From NCBI RefSeq assembly GCF_900299535.1, contig NZ_OMKE01000039.1, positions 1 through 64,000 of the forward strand: a DNA stretch of 64,000 bases. The letters are read 5' to 3'. Below, piece after piece: positions 1 through 7,852 of this stretch (position 1 is its first letter; each line of letters opens with the position of its first letter). The notes beneath the pieces are model-generated. The model searched no databases, had not been told where the DNA came from, and worked only from the letters and a program-made list of their open reading frames with translations. The stretch comes from Aquimarina aquimarini (GTDB lineage Bacteria > Bacteroidota > Bacteroidia > Flavobacteriales > Flavobacteriaceae). A program made the translations under genes and the position numbers.

Positions 1-12
1 CGGCTTCAAATG

Positions 13-57
13 AAAAAAGCGATTAAATAAAATCAATGTTTATTTAATCGCCTTTTT
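13..57. terminator. Bidirectional rho-independent terminator
   Basis: A 13-bp perfect stem (19-31 with 39-51, arms GCGATTAAATAAA) has a 7-nt loop. It is flanked by an A-run on the left and a CTTTTTC run on the right, so it can work in both directions. It lies downstream of the minus-strand PPK2 genes. A second, smaller perfect hairpin (CTGAAAAAG with CTTTTTCAG, 68-76 and 82-90) sits between it and the first gene. Confidence 0.7.
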
Positions 58-117
58 CTAGTCATTGCTGAAAAAGTTAAGCTTTTTCAGTGCCCTCAAT
101 ATTTTCAGGCTCTTTTT

Positions 118-924
118 TTATTTCTCTATTTCATCCTGATAAGGAATTGTGTCAAGTATATATTGTATGGCTTTGATTCTAGCTTCTGTTTTACGATCTG
201 CTTCTATGATTACCCAAGGAGATGGTTTAGTATTTGTTTGCTCAAACATTTTGATTTTATACTTGGTGTACTCATCCCAGAGCTCTTGTGCTTTTTCGTC
301 TACAGGGGTCATTTTCCACTTTTTTAAAGGACTGGATTTAATATCCTTAAAGCGCGAAGCTTGTTCTTCTTTACTAATAGAAAAATAAAGTTTAATGAGA
401 TGAGTATCTGATTCCAGAATCATTCTTTCAAAATCATTTACTTGACCCATAAACGTAGTGTATTGATGATCTGTACAAAATCCATTAACTGGCTCTACGC
501 CTGCACGGTTATACCAACTACGATCAAAAAGAACCATTTCTCCTGGAGTAGGTAATTGATTGACATATCGTTGAAAATACCATTGTCCCTCTTCTTCTAC
601 AGTAGGTTTGGGTAAGGCAACAATACGAAAATGTCTGGGGTTTATATGAGCAGTGATACGACGAATGGCTCCACCTTTTCCTGCTGCATCTCTACCTTCA
701 AAAAGAATTACTATTTTTTTACGGTTATTGATCGTCCAGTTTTGTAATTTAATGAGTTCAGTTTGAAGCTCTTTTAACTGAATTTCATATTTAGCCATCC
801 TTAAGGCCTTCTCAATATCTGTTTTTTTATCCATAAAAAGATACTTCAAGCCAATAGGAGAATTGAGTATAGTGAGGTCGTTTTCAGAGTAATCATAAAG
901 CTCTGTTTTCTGTTGAATTGTCAT
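118..924 (-). CDS. ppk2: Polyphosphate kinase 2 family protein (PPK2), copy 1
   Basis: This 268-aa cytosolic enzyme belongs to the PPK2 family, which moves phosphate between polyphosphate and nucleoside mono- or diphosphates. The P-loop GRDAAGKGG is followed by the family segment INPRHFRIVALPKPT. The lid and Walker B region DRSWYNRAGVEPV is intact. Length fits a single-domain PPK2. It is the second gene of a two-gene operon, starting 1 bp after the stop of a paralogue, and a strong terminator follows. PPK2 subclass (ADP-forming, GDP-forming or AMP-phosphorylating) cannot be told from sequence reading alone. The family call is secure; the preferred nucleotide is not known. Confidence 0.93.
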   Translation of the reverse strand: MTIQQKTELYDYSENDLTILNSPIGLKYLFMDKKTDIEKALRMAKYEIQLKELQTELIKLQNWTINNRKKIVILFEGRDAAGKGGAIRRITAHINPRHFRIVALPKPTVEEEGQWYFQRYVNQLPTPGEMVLFDRSWYNRAGVEPVNGFCTDHQYTTFMGQVNDFERMILESDTHLIKLYFSISKEEQASRFKDIKSSPLKKWKMTPVDEKAQELWDEYTKYKIKMFEQTNTKPSPWVIIEADRKTEARIKAIQYILDTIPYQDEIEK

Positions 925-925
925 A

Positions 926-1771
926 TCAAATATCTATTTGTTCAATATATCTATAGTATCTTAAAATCACATTAGGGTCAGGAAGTAATGTAGTTTTTGC
1001 TTTAGATTTACCAGTGTAATCAAACTTGGACAATACATACCGCATACTCTCTAAACGAGCAGTTTTTTTACTATTGGTTTTTACAATCACCCAAGGACTA
1101 AAAGTAGTATGGGTTTTAGAGAACATTTGCTCCTTATATTTTGTGTATTTGTTCCATAATTGTTGCCCTTTCATATCTACAGGGCTAAATTTCCAAACTT
1201 TTAATGGGTTTTGTAATCTGGCATCAAAACGTTTTTTCTGTTCCTCTTTTGATATAGAAAACCAAAACTTGATTACTATAATGCCATCCTCGTAGAGCAT
1301 ATGTTCAAACTCAGGTACTTGTACCATGAAGTTTTTGTATTGCTTATTAGAGCAAAATCCCATTACAGGTTCTACTACAGCACGATTGTACCAACTGCGA
1401 TCAAAAAATACAATTTCACCAGGATTAGGGAGCTCTTTGATATATCGTCTAAAATACCATTGCCCTTTTTCTACTTCTGTAGGTTTTGATAAAGCAACAA
1501 TACGCATAGACCGAGGGTTAAGATGCTCTGTAAATCGTTTGATAGAACCTCCTTTTCCAGCAGCATCTCTTCCTTCAAAAATAACAGCTACTCGCAGTTT
1601 TTTCTTAGCAATCCATTGCTGAAGGTTTACTAGCTCTGCTTGTAATGAACGTAACTCCTCTTCATAACGTAACTTTTGTAAGATTTTTTTAATATCAACA
1701 TTTTTTTGATCAGCAAGACTGATCAAATGTTTTCGTTTTTTTACTTGATGTAGTTCTTCAAGTGTGAACAT
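926..1771 (-). CDS. ppk2: Polyphosphate kinase 2 family protein (PPK2), copy 2
   Basis: This 281-aa PPK2 paralogue is the first gene of the tandem pair. Its motifs are GRDAAGKGGSIKRFTEHLNP (P-loop and following helix), FDRSWYNRAVVEPV (Walker B and lid), and FSISKEEQKKRFDAR. The two proteins are clearly homologous along their length but differ enough to be an old duplication, perhaps with different nucleotide preference. A C-terminal extension ending PDPNVILRYYRYIEQIDI is absent from copy 1; such a tail is common in PPK2 proteins. A Bacteroidota-type promoter lies at 1806-1836, so the pair is probably transcribed on its own rather than from the upstream deaminase operon. Confidence 0.93.
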   Translation of the reverse strand: MFTLEELHQVKKRKHLISLADQKNVDIKKILQKLRYEEELRSLQAELVNLQQWIAKKKLRVAVIFEGRDAAGKGGSIKRFTEHLNPRSMRIVALSKPTEVEKGQWYFRRYIKELPNPGEIVFFDRSWYNRAVVEPVMGFCSNKQYKNFMVQVPEFEHMLYEDGIIVIKFWFSISKEEQKKRFDARLQNPLKVWKFSPVDMKGQQLWNKYTKYKEQMFSKTHTTFSPWVIVKTNSKKTARLESMRYVLSKFDYTGKSKAKTTLLPDPNVILRYYRYIEQIDI

Positions 1772-1805
1772 ATGTAGTGTCGTTTTGTATCCCTTTTACT
1801 GTGTA

Positions 1806-1836
1806 TAAAGGTACTTATAAAATAAAATTTATTAAA
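1806..1836 (-). promoter_or_regulatory. Putative promoter of the PPK2 operon
   Basis: Read on the minus strand there is TTTA (1836-1833), a 19-bp spacer, and TACCTTTA (1813-1806). This matches the Bacteroidota consensus TTTG-N19-TAnnTTTG at 10 of 10 defined positions except two (the last base of each box). It leaves a leader of about 30 nt before the ATG at 1771. Confidence 0.45.
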
Positions 1837-1840
1837 ATCT

Positions 1841-2824
1841 TTATATTGATTCTTTGGCATAATGAAAATTAGCAGGAATTCCTCCTGTATGCCAGAATAA
1901 GACATTAGATTGTGGTATTTTTTTTTGTTTTAGATGATCTAGCATAGCATAAAAAGCCCTACCAGTATAAACTGGATCTAATAATATACCTTCATGTTTT
2001 GCTAGTGTAGAAATAGCCATTTTCTCATTATCAGTAAACACCCCATATCCTTGATTATCATATCCTTTTATAAGAGAAATATCATTTTGATGAAGGGGTT
2101 TTGTTATCCCCAATTTTTGTTTTCCTTCTGTGATAATATCAAAAATTATTTTTTCCAATACTTGATCTTTGGTAAATGCTTTATCAATACTGATAGGCAT
2201 GAGCTTGGTGTTGAGATCATATAGGTCAATACCAAGAGTTAATCCAGCTTGCATTCCACCAGAACTAGAAGCAAAAAAGATGTAATCAATATGTTGGTTT
2301 AGCGCTATAAGTTGTTCTTTTAACTCTTTTATAGCAACTACAAACCCCATAGCTCCAATACTATTTGATCCACCATATGGAATGACATAACATTTTTTGT
2401 TTTTAGAAGATAGTTCAGATTGAATTTTATGAATATCTTCTCCTTTTCTATTATCTCCAGTAAAATGAATAGATGCTCCCAGAGTTTTAGAAAGTAAAAG
2501 ATTACCATCGTATTGTTTTGGTTCAATTCCTCCTAGTAATAGATGGCAATTTAATCCAGCAATAGCACATGCTGCAGCTGTTTGCCTACAATGATTAGAT
2601 TGTTGTGCTCCGGCGGTTATTATAGTATCGCATCCTTGATCAATAGCATCCTGGAGTAAGTATTCTAGTTTTCTCGTTTTATTGCCTCCAGTTGCTAGAC
2701 CAGTATGATCATCTCGTTTTATATAGATTTTATAATCAGGGAATTCATTTGTTAACCTAGGTAGATAATGCAGTGGAGTAGGAAAGAAACCTAAATCAAA
2801 TGTGTTTTCAAGAATATTTTTCAT
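1841..2824 (-). CDS. PLP-dependent D-cysteine desulfhydrase / ACC deaminase family protein
   Basis: This 327-aa protein is a fold-type II PLP enzyme of the ACC deaminase / D-cysteine desulfhydrase group, which deaminates small amino acids to 2-oxo acids and ammonia (plus sulfide from D-cysteine). The PLP lysine lies in GGNKTRKLEYLL. The cofactor and substrate segment is GAQQSNHCRQTAAACA, and the phosphate-binding loop appears as SSSGGMQAG. The C-terminal active-site tract reads DPVYTGRAFYAM. It abuts the upstream acetyltransferase gene with no gap and follows a rhodanese gene, so a sulfur-related role (D-cysteine breakdown plus sulfur transfer) is attractive. That is inference. ACC deaminase activity itself is less likely without plant-associated context. 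Confidence 0.85.
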   Translation of the reverse strand: MKNILENTFDLGFFPTPLHYLPRLTNEFPDYKIYIKRDDHTGLATGGNKTRKLEYLLQDAIDQGCDTIITAGAQQSNHCRQTAAACAIAGLNCHLLLGGIEPKQYDGNLLLSKTLGASIHFTGDNRKGEDIHKIQSELSSKNKKCYVIPYGGSNSIGAMGFVVAIKELKEQLIALNQHIDYIFFASSSGGMQAGLTLGIDLYDLNTKLMPISIDKAFTKDQVLEKIIFDIITEGKQKLGITKPLHQNDISLIKGYDNQGYGVFTDNEKMAISTLAKHEGILLDPVYTGRAFYAMLDHLKQKKIPQSNVLFWHTGGIPANFHYAKESI

Positions 2825-3277
2825 TTAGTTTTTATATGTTGACCAAAAGAATCTTTCTTTTGATTTGGATGTAGCACCTATTTTTTTGTAAAAATGTATT
2901 GCACCAGTATTAAAATTGGGAGTCTGCCATTGAACGATGCTACATTTTTCGGCAATAGCATGTTTATATATAATAGACATTATCTGTTTCCCTATTCCTT
3001 TTCCTCGAGTTGCGTCTTTGAGATATAAACAATCAAGATAGATATAGAATTCAGCATCCCAAGTAGAAAACTGTTTCATAAATGTAGCATAACCTTGTAA
3101 TTTATTATTTTGCTCAACTACAAGACATTGTAATGATTTTTGCGCCCCAAAAAGGTGTTCAAAAAGAGCTTCTTTTTTGTTTCCTTTTTCAAAATCAGTT
3201 TTTTCATATAAAGCATGTGCTTCACATAGTTCAATGATTTGTTCTATATCTATTTCTTTTGCATATCTAATGGTCAT
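2825..3277 (-). CDS. GNAT family N-acetyltransferase
   Basis: This protein is 150 aa when started at the ATG at 3277 (MTIRYAKEIDIEQI). A longer frame runs upstream into the rhodanese gene, but GNAT proteins typically begin as here. The acetyl-CoA-binding signature is seen as LKDATRGKGIGKQIM (motif A, R/Q-x-x-G-x-G/A). It is followed by IVQWQTPNFNTGAIHFYKKIGA, split here by family strands. The stop abuts the start of the downstream deaminase, and the gene starts 10 bp after the rhodanese stop, so the three genes form one operon. Acceptor substrate unknown. Confidence 0.85.
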   Translation of the reverse strand: MTIRYAKEIDIEQIIELCEAHALYEKTDFEKGNKKEALFEHLFGAQKSLQCLVVEQNNKLQGYATFMKQFSTWDAEFYIYLDCLYLKDATRGKGIGKQIMSIIYKHAIAEKCSIVQWQTPNFNTGAIHFYKKIGATSKSKERFFWSTYKN

Positions 3278-3287
3278 TCTGTATTTT

Positions 3288-3680
3288 TTAGCAGGCACAC
3301 TGTACCATAGTGCCTTTAGATGATTTTTTACCTTGAGTTGCGTATCCGTCAAATTTCCACCATTCGATTCCACCCATTAATTCTTTTACCTTAAATCCTA
3401 ATTTTGTCATATACAAAGCACCTTTGGTAGAAGCATTACATCCGATACCATCACAGTAACAAACATAAGTCTTTGTTTTGTCTAGATGATTTGTGTTTTT
3501 TTCAGTCATTTCTCTATGAGGTAGATTAATAGCTGTAGGTATATGTTCTTGTTCAAACCCAAAAGACTGTCTTGTATCTATTATAATAATATCTTCATTA
3601 TTTTCCAGAGCATCAAACAAGTCAGAAGGATCCATTTCAAAAGTAAGTTTGTTTTTGTAAAATTCAATTTGTTTTTTCAT
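3288..3680 (-). CDS. Rhodanese-like domain protein
   Basis: This 130-aa single-domain rhodanese starts at the ATG at 3680 (MKKQIEFYKNKL). A TTG 30 bp upstream would add ten residues but is less likely. Domain features are IIIIDTRQSFGFEQEHIPTA (CH2A-like motif) and a Cys-containing active loop YVCYCDGIGCNAS, followed by LGFKVKELMGGIEWW. The active loop differs from the common C-x4-G/R-S/T thiosulfate type and has two cysteines five residues apart, so the donor may not be thiosulfate. It is the first gene of the operon with the acetyltransferase and PLP deaminase. It probably works as a cytosolic sulfurtransferase; the substrate is not known. Confidence 0.85.
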   Translation of the reverse strand: MKKQIEFYKNKLTFEMDPSDLFDALENNEDIIIIDTRQSFGFEQEHIPTAINLPHREMTEKNTNHLDKTKTYVCYCDGIGCNASTKGALYMTKLGFKVKELMGGIEWWKFDGYATQGKKSSKGTMVQCAC

Positions 3681-3713
3681 AATTCTGTCATTTTGTTTTA
3701 TTAAATCCAAATT

Positions 3714-3874
3714 ATACCATTTCCAACTTAAATTTACTCAATAAACCCGCGCCTTTTTGTCTAATATTTCAAAATAAAACACGATTGTAGCCCCGCTATG
3801 CTTGAATTTTCTTTTTCATCTAAGTCAAAAATCCATCATTTTTCTTATGAGTAAATTTAAATCAGAACTGGTAT
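3714..3874. repeat. MITE-like element with 27-bp terminal inverted repeats
   Basis: A 161-bp non-coding block is bounded by imperfect inverted repeats: 3714-3740 against 3848-3874, 23 of 27 positions paired, with a perfect inner core TTAAATTTACTCA / TGAGTAAATTTAA. The interior is locally richer in GC (CCCGCGCC and GCCCCGCTATGC). It fills most of the 333-bp gap between the divergent rhodanese operon and the LysR gene. No coding frame is seen. It could be a miniature mobile element, a degenerate insertion-sequence relic, or a long imperfect hairpin. No second copy was noticed in this window. Confidence 0.45.
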
Positions 3875-4013
3875 TACACATTAGAACCTCGTAATCTGGA
3901 TATAAAAGTAGTAGTATGTTTTGTCTATATACAATTATATGATTGAAGGATTTGATAGGGTAGTTGAAAAGTTTTCAATTACAATACAATAGCATTATTG
4001 TAGATTTGTAGGT

Positions 4014-4904
4014 ATGGATATTAAATATTTTAAACTCATAAAAACTATTGCAGAAGAAGGTAATATTGTAAATTCATCTGCAAAATTGTTTTTGACACAA
4101 TCAGCATTGAGTCATCAATTACGGGAGTTAGAAGGACGTTTAGGGTTTAAAGTATTTCATAGGACACGATATAAATGGGAACTAACAGAAGAAGGTGTTG
4201 CATTATATACATTAGCGAATAATGTACTATCTGTGATTGAAAAGGGATTTGAAGCGATTGAGGAAATAAAAACTGGATCCAAAGGAATTATCAAGATAAG
4301 CACAGAATGTTATTCTTTTTATCATAATATTCCTAAGTTTATTCAAAAAATAGGAGTTCTATACCCAGAAATAGATGTAGAGTTGATTTTAGAAGCTACA
4401 CATCAGCCTATTACAAAATTAATCTCTCATGATATTGATATAGCACTGGTTACTTCTGTCCCAATAAATGATCTTTTGTGTAGTAAAAAACTTTTTGAGG
4501 ATGAAATTTTTGCAGTAATGCATAAAGAGCATAGTCTGAGTCAAGAACCTTATTTACAACCCACTCATTTTGCTAATATTCATCTAATAATTCACTCTTT
4601 CCCTTTAGAAACGGTCTCAGTGTATGAACATTTTCTGAAATCCAATCAAATAATGCCACAAAAGATTTCGGCAATTCCTCTCACCGAGGTATCATTAGAA
4701 ATGATTAATGCAAACATGGGGGTTATGTGTATGCCAAAATGGGCATTGCAATCTTTGAAAATATCTAAGGATATTGTTTTGAAGAAAATTGGAAGACAAG
4801 GACTCAAAAGGACGCATTACCTTGTAATTAGAGAGCAGGATAGGAATAAAAAATATATAAGTGATTTTGTTTTGAATTTTGAAGAAGATTTTTCTGATTT
4901 TTGA
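4014..4904 (+). CDS. LysR family transcriptional regulator
   Basis: This 296-aa regulator has an N-terminal winged helix-turn-helix (residues about 1-60, with NSSAKLFLTQSALSHQLRELE and FHRTRYKWELTEEG) and a type 2 periplasmic-binding-like effector domain (about 90-290). The helix-turn-helix and the segment EVSLEMINANMGVMCMPKWA resemble the MetR-like branch. It is divergent from the rhodanese/GNAT/PLP-deaminase operon, the usual geometry for a LysR protein and its target, with the MITE-like block in between. If MetR-like, homocysteine or another sulfur metabolite could be the co-inducer (inference). TAGATTTG at 4001-4008 resembles a -7 box very close to the start. Confidence 0.9.
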   Translation: MDIKYFKLIKTIAEEGNIVNSSAKLFLTQSALSHQLRELEGRLGFKVFHRTRYKWELTEEGVALYTLANNVLSVIEKGFEAIEEIKTGSKGIIKISTECYSFYHNIPKFIQKIGVLYPEIDVELILEATHQPITKLISHDIDIALVTSVPINDLLCSKKLFEDEIFAVMHKEHSLSQEPYLQPTHFANIHLIIHSFPLETVSVYEHFLKSNQIMPQKISAIPLTEVSLEMINANMGVMCMPKWALQSLKISKDIVLKKIGRQGLKRTHYLVIREQDRNKKYISDFVLNFEEDFSDF

Positions 4905-5078
4905 GTTATAAATATGTTCAAAAAGATAATTGTTTTTATAGAAATGATTAAAAGATGTAAGCTATTGGGAGCCAAATAATCAACAAAATATACGATCGAT
5001 TTGTTAATTACTTTGTATGTAGCATATTTTAATTTAGTAAGTGAAACCTTATATTAGCAAACATTCTACCCAAAATTT

Positions 5079-6941
5079 ATGAGTAAGGAAACCAAATATA
5101 CCGAAGATAATATACGATCCCTTGATTGGAAAGAGCATATACGCATGCGTCCCGGAATGTATATCGGGAAACTGGGAGATGGATCTTCTGCAGATGATGG
5201 AATTTATATATTACTAAAAGAGGTACTTGACAATTCGATAGATGAATATGTTATGGGTACTGGTAAAACTATTGAAATCTCTATTCAAGGTGATAAAGTA
5301 GTTGTACGAGATTATGGACGAGGGATTCCTCTTGGTAAAGTAGTAGATGTAGTTTCCAAGATGAATACAGGAGGAAAGTATGATTCTCGAGCATTTAAAA
5401 AATCGGTAGGTCTTAATGGTGTAGGTACCAAGGCAGTAAATGCATTGTCTACTTTTTTTAAAGTAGAATCTACTCGAGATGGTAAATCCGCCTCTGCAGA
5501 GTTTGAAAAAGGAAATCTAACTAATCAAGATCTTCTTGAAGAGACTTCTAGAAGAAGAGGTACCAAAGTATCTTTTGTTCCAGATGAAACTATCTTTAAG
5601 AATTACAAATACCGAGCAGAATACGTTGCAAAAATGCTTAAAAACTACGTTTACCTTAATCCAGGGTTGACAATAGTTTTTAATGGAGAAAAGTATTTCT
5701 CAGAAAATGGATTGAGAGATTTGCTTTCTGATACCATTACCCCTGAAGATCGATTGTATGATATTATTCATCTCTCGGGGAATGATATTGAAATAGCTAT
5801 TACTCACAGTAAGACCCAGTATAGTGAGGAGTATCATTCTTTTGTAAATGGACAACATACAACACAAGGAGGAACGCATCAAGCCGCATTTAGAGAAGCA
5901 GTAGTAAAAACTATACGAGAGTTTTATGGCAAAAGCTATGAAGCCAGTGATATTCGTAAATCAATTGTATCTGCTATAAGTATCAAGGTGATGGAACCTG
6001 TTTTTGAAAGTCAGACAAAAACTAAATTAGGGTCTACAGAAATGGGGGATGGGCTACCTACAGTGCGAACCTATATTAATGATTTTGTAAAAACTAAACT
6101 AGATAACTTTTTACATAAAAATTCTGATACAGCAGAAAGCCTACAACGCAAAATATTACAAGCAGAAAGAGAACGTAAAGATCTTTCTGGAATACGTAAA
6201 CTAGCTAAGGAAAGAGCAAAGAAAGCCAATTTACACAACAAAAAACTTAGAGATTGCAGGGTGCATCTTACTGATAGTAAGAAGGATAGAAATTTAGAAA
6301 GTACCTTATTTATTACTGAGGGAGATTCTGCAAGTGGATCTATCACCAAATCCAGAGATGTAAATACACAAGCCGTTTTTAGCTTACGAGGGAAACCTTT
6401 GAATAGCTATAATATGAGTAAAAAAATAGTGTATGAAAACGAAGAGTTCAATCTCTTACAAGCTGCTTTAAATATAGAAGAATCACTTGAAGATTTAAGA
6501 TATAATAATATTGTAATCGCTACCGATGCCGATGTCGATGGGATGCATATACGATTACTACTGATTACCTTCTTTTTACAATTTTTTCCAGAAGTAATAA
6601 AAGAAGGGCATTTATATATATTACAAACTCCTTTATTTAGAGTGCGTAATAAAAAAGAAACAATTTACTGTTATTCTGAGCAAGAAAGAAAAGATGCTAT
6701 TGCAAAATTATCAGGTAAACCAGAGATTACTCGATTTAAAGGATTGGGTGAGATTTCTCCAGATGAATTTGTGCACTTCATTGGTGATGATATTCGTTTG
6801 GATCCAGTAATGCTTGATAAAGAAAAATCGATAGAAGAATTATTATCATTCTATATGGGTAAAAACACACCCCAACGACAAGAATTTATTATTGATAATC
6901 TAAAAGTAGAATTAGATACGATAGAGGAAAATAATATATGA
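5079..6941 (+). CDS. parE: DNA topoisomerase IV subunit B (ParE)
   Basis: This 620-aa type IIA topoisomerase ATPase subunit works with ParC to decatenate daughter chromosomes. N-terminal GHKL ATPase: [27 protein letters not shown] (Mg-binding Asn/Glu), [23 protein letters not shown]. The Toprim domain has [10 protein letters not shown] and [12 protein letters not shown], holding the catalytic Glu and DxD pair. The C-terminal tail contains [13 protein letters not shown], the GyrB/ParE landmark. The length of about 620 aa and the linked subunit A gene fit flavobacterial ParE rather than the longer GyrB. Its stop overlaps the next start (ATGA at 6938-6941), so translation is coupled to the M48 protease gene. 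Confidence 0.93.
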   Translation: MSKETKYTEDNIRSLDWKEHIRMRPGMYIGKLGDGSSADDGIYILLKEVLDNSIDEYVMGTGKTIEISIQGDKVVVRDYGRGIPLGKVVDVVSKMNTGGKYDSRAFKKSVGLNGVGTKAVNALSTFFKVESTRDGKSASAEFEKGNLTNQDLLEETSRRRGTKVSFVPDETIFKNYKYRAEYVAKMLKNYVYLNPGLTIVFNGEKYFSENGLRDLLSDTITPEDRLYDIIHLSGNDIEIAITHSKTQYSEEYHSFVNGQHTTQGGTHQAAFREAVVKTIREFYGKSYEASDIRKSIVSAISIKVMEPVFESQTKTKLGSTEMGDGLPTVRTYINDFVKTKLDNFLHKNSDTAESLQRKILQAERERKDLSGIRKLAKERAKKANLHNKKLRDCRVHLTDSKKDRNLESTLFITEGDSASGSITKSRDVNTQAVFSLRGKPLNSYNMSKKIVYENEEFNLLQAALNIEESLEDLRYNNIVIATDADVDGMHIRLLLITFFLQFFPEVIKEGHLYILQTPLFRVRNKKETIYCYSEQERKDAIAKLSGKPEITRFKGLGEISPDEFVHFIGDDIRLDPVMLDKEKSIEELLSFYMGKNTPQRQEFIIDNLKVELDTIEENNI

Positions 6942-7831
6942 GTTCAAAAAATAATACATTTAAAATACATAAGAAAGAAAAGCTGTATTACAACTGGATG
7001 ATTGTATTTACAATCTTGTTATGCATTCCAGGTCTTCTTTTTTTACCATATGTGTTGTTTATTGCACTATTTGTTTTATTTAGTACAGGTATTTTTATTG
7101 GATATGTAAAAGGAAGTGGTGTACATGTTACCAAAGATCAATTTTCAGATTTATATGATATTGTTGTAAAACAGTGCAAGATTTTATCTATAAAAAATAT
7201 TCCTCAAGTTTATATTTTAGAATCTGGTGGATTACTCAATGCCATGGCTACAAAATTTGTAGGATCAAATTATTTAATTATCTATAGTGATCTGTATGAA
7301 GTAATTCTTGACGGAAGAAAAGATGTTGTAGAGTTTATTATTGCACATGAACTTTGTCATATAAAAAGAAACCATGTACATAAAAAAATGTATGTATTTC
7401 CTTCTTTGATTATTCCATTTTTGGCTTTAGCATACTCGCGAGCATGCGAATATACTTGTGATGCTGCAGGATATAGCGTTAGTCCTAGAGGAGCTGTTGA
7501 TGGGATTAAACTATTAGCTTCAGGAAAACGTTTGTATAAAGAAATGAATGCAGATGTATACTCTAAACAATTAGAAAGCACTGGAGGTTTTTGGGTTTGG
7601 TTTTCTGAAAAACTATCCACACATCCGCATTTATCAAAACGAATTACTACCGATATGAAACGAGCAAGTTTTAATTCACATCGATATGCAGATAAACCAA
7701 GAATAATAGAAGATAAAAATAAAGAAATCTCAAGAGTAGAAATACAAAGTAATACTTCAGAGATAGAAAAAGGTGAGAAAGAAAATAAGTCCAAGGGAAA
7801 TGATCACCAAAGATTTATGCCAAAATTTTAA
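6938..7831 (+). CDS. M48 family membrane metalloprotease
   Basis: This 297-aa HtpX-like peptidase has an N-terminal hydrophobic stretch (about residues 18-50, [19 protein letters not shown] onwards) forming one or two membrane segments, then the zinc motif [12 protein letters not shown] (HExxH). The third ligand region reads [12 protein letters not shown] second hydrophobic segment follows the motif ([15 protein letters not shown]). The C-terminal 60 residues are charged and look disordered. M48 enzymes usually trim or degrade membrane proteins. The start overlaps the parE stop by 4 bp and parC begins 21 bp after its stop, so it is cotranscribed with topoisomerase IV. No functional link between the two is established. 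Confidence 0.88.
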   Translation: MSSKNNTFKIHKKEKLYYNWMIVFTILLCIPGLLFLPYVLFIALFVLFSTGIFIGYVKGSGVHVTKDQFSDLYDIVVKQCKILSIKNIPQVYILESGGLLNAMATKFVGSNYLIIYSDLYEVILDGRKDVVEFIIAHELCHIKRNHVHKKMYVFPSLIIPFLALAYSRACEYTCDAAGYSVSPRGAVDGIKLLASGKRLYKEMNADVYSKQLESTGGFWVWFSEKLSTHPHLSKRITTDMKRASFNSHRYADKPRIIEDKNKEISRVEIQSNTSEIEKGEKENKSKGNDHQRFMPKF

Positions 7832-7852
7832 CGTAAATTATAGTAGGATTAA

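Noticed and set aside
7357..7794. A 145-codon open frame antisense to the M48 protease gene
   Set aside because: It is the shadow of a gene with HExxH and membrane segments; the antisense translation has no recognisable features.
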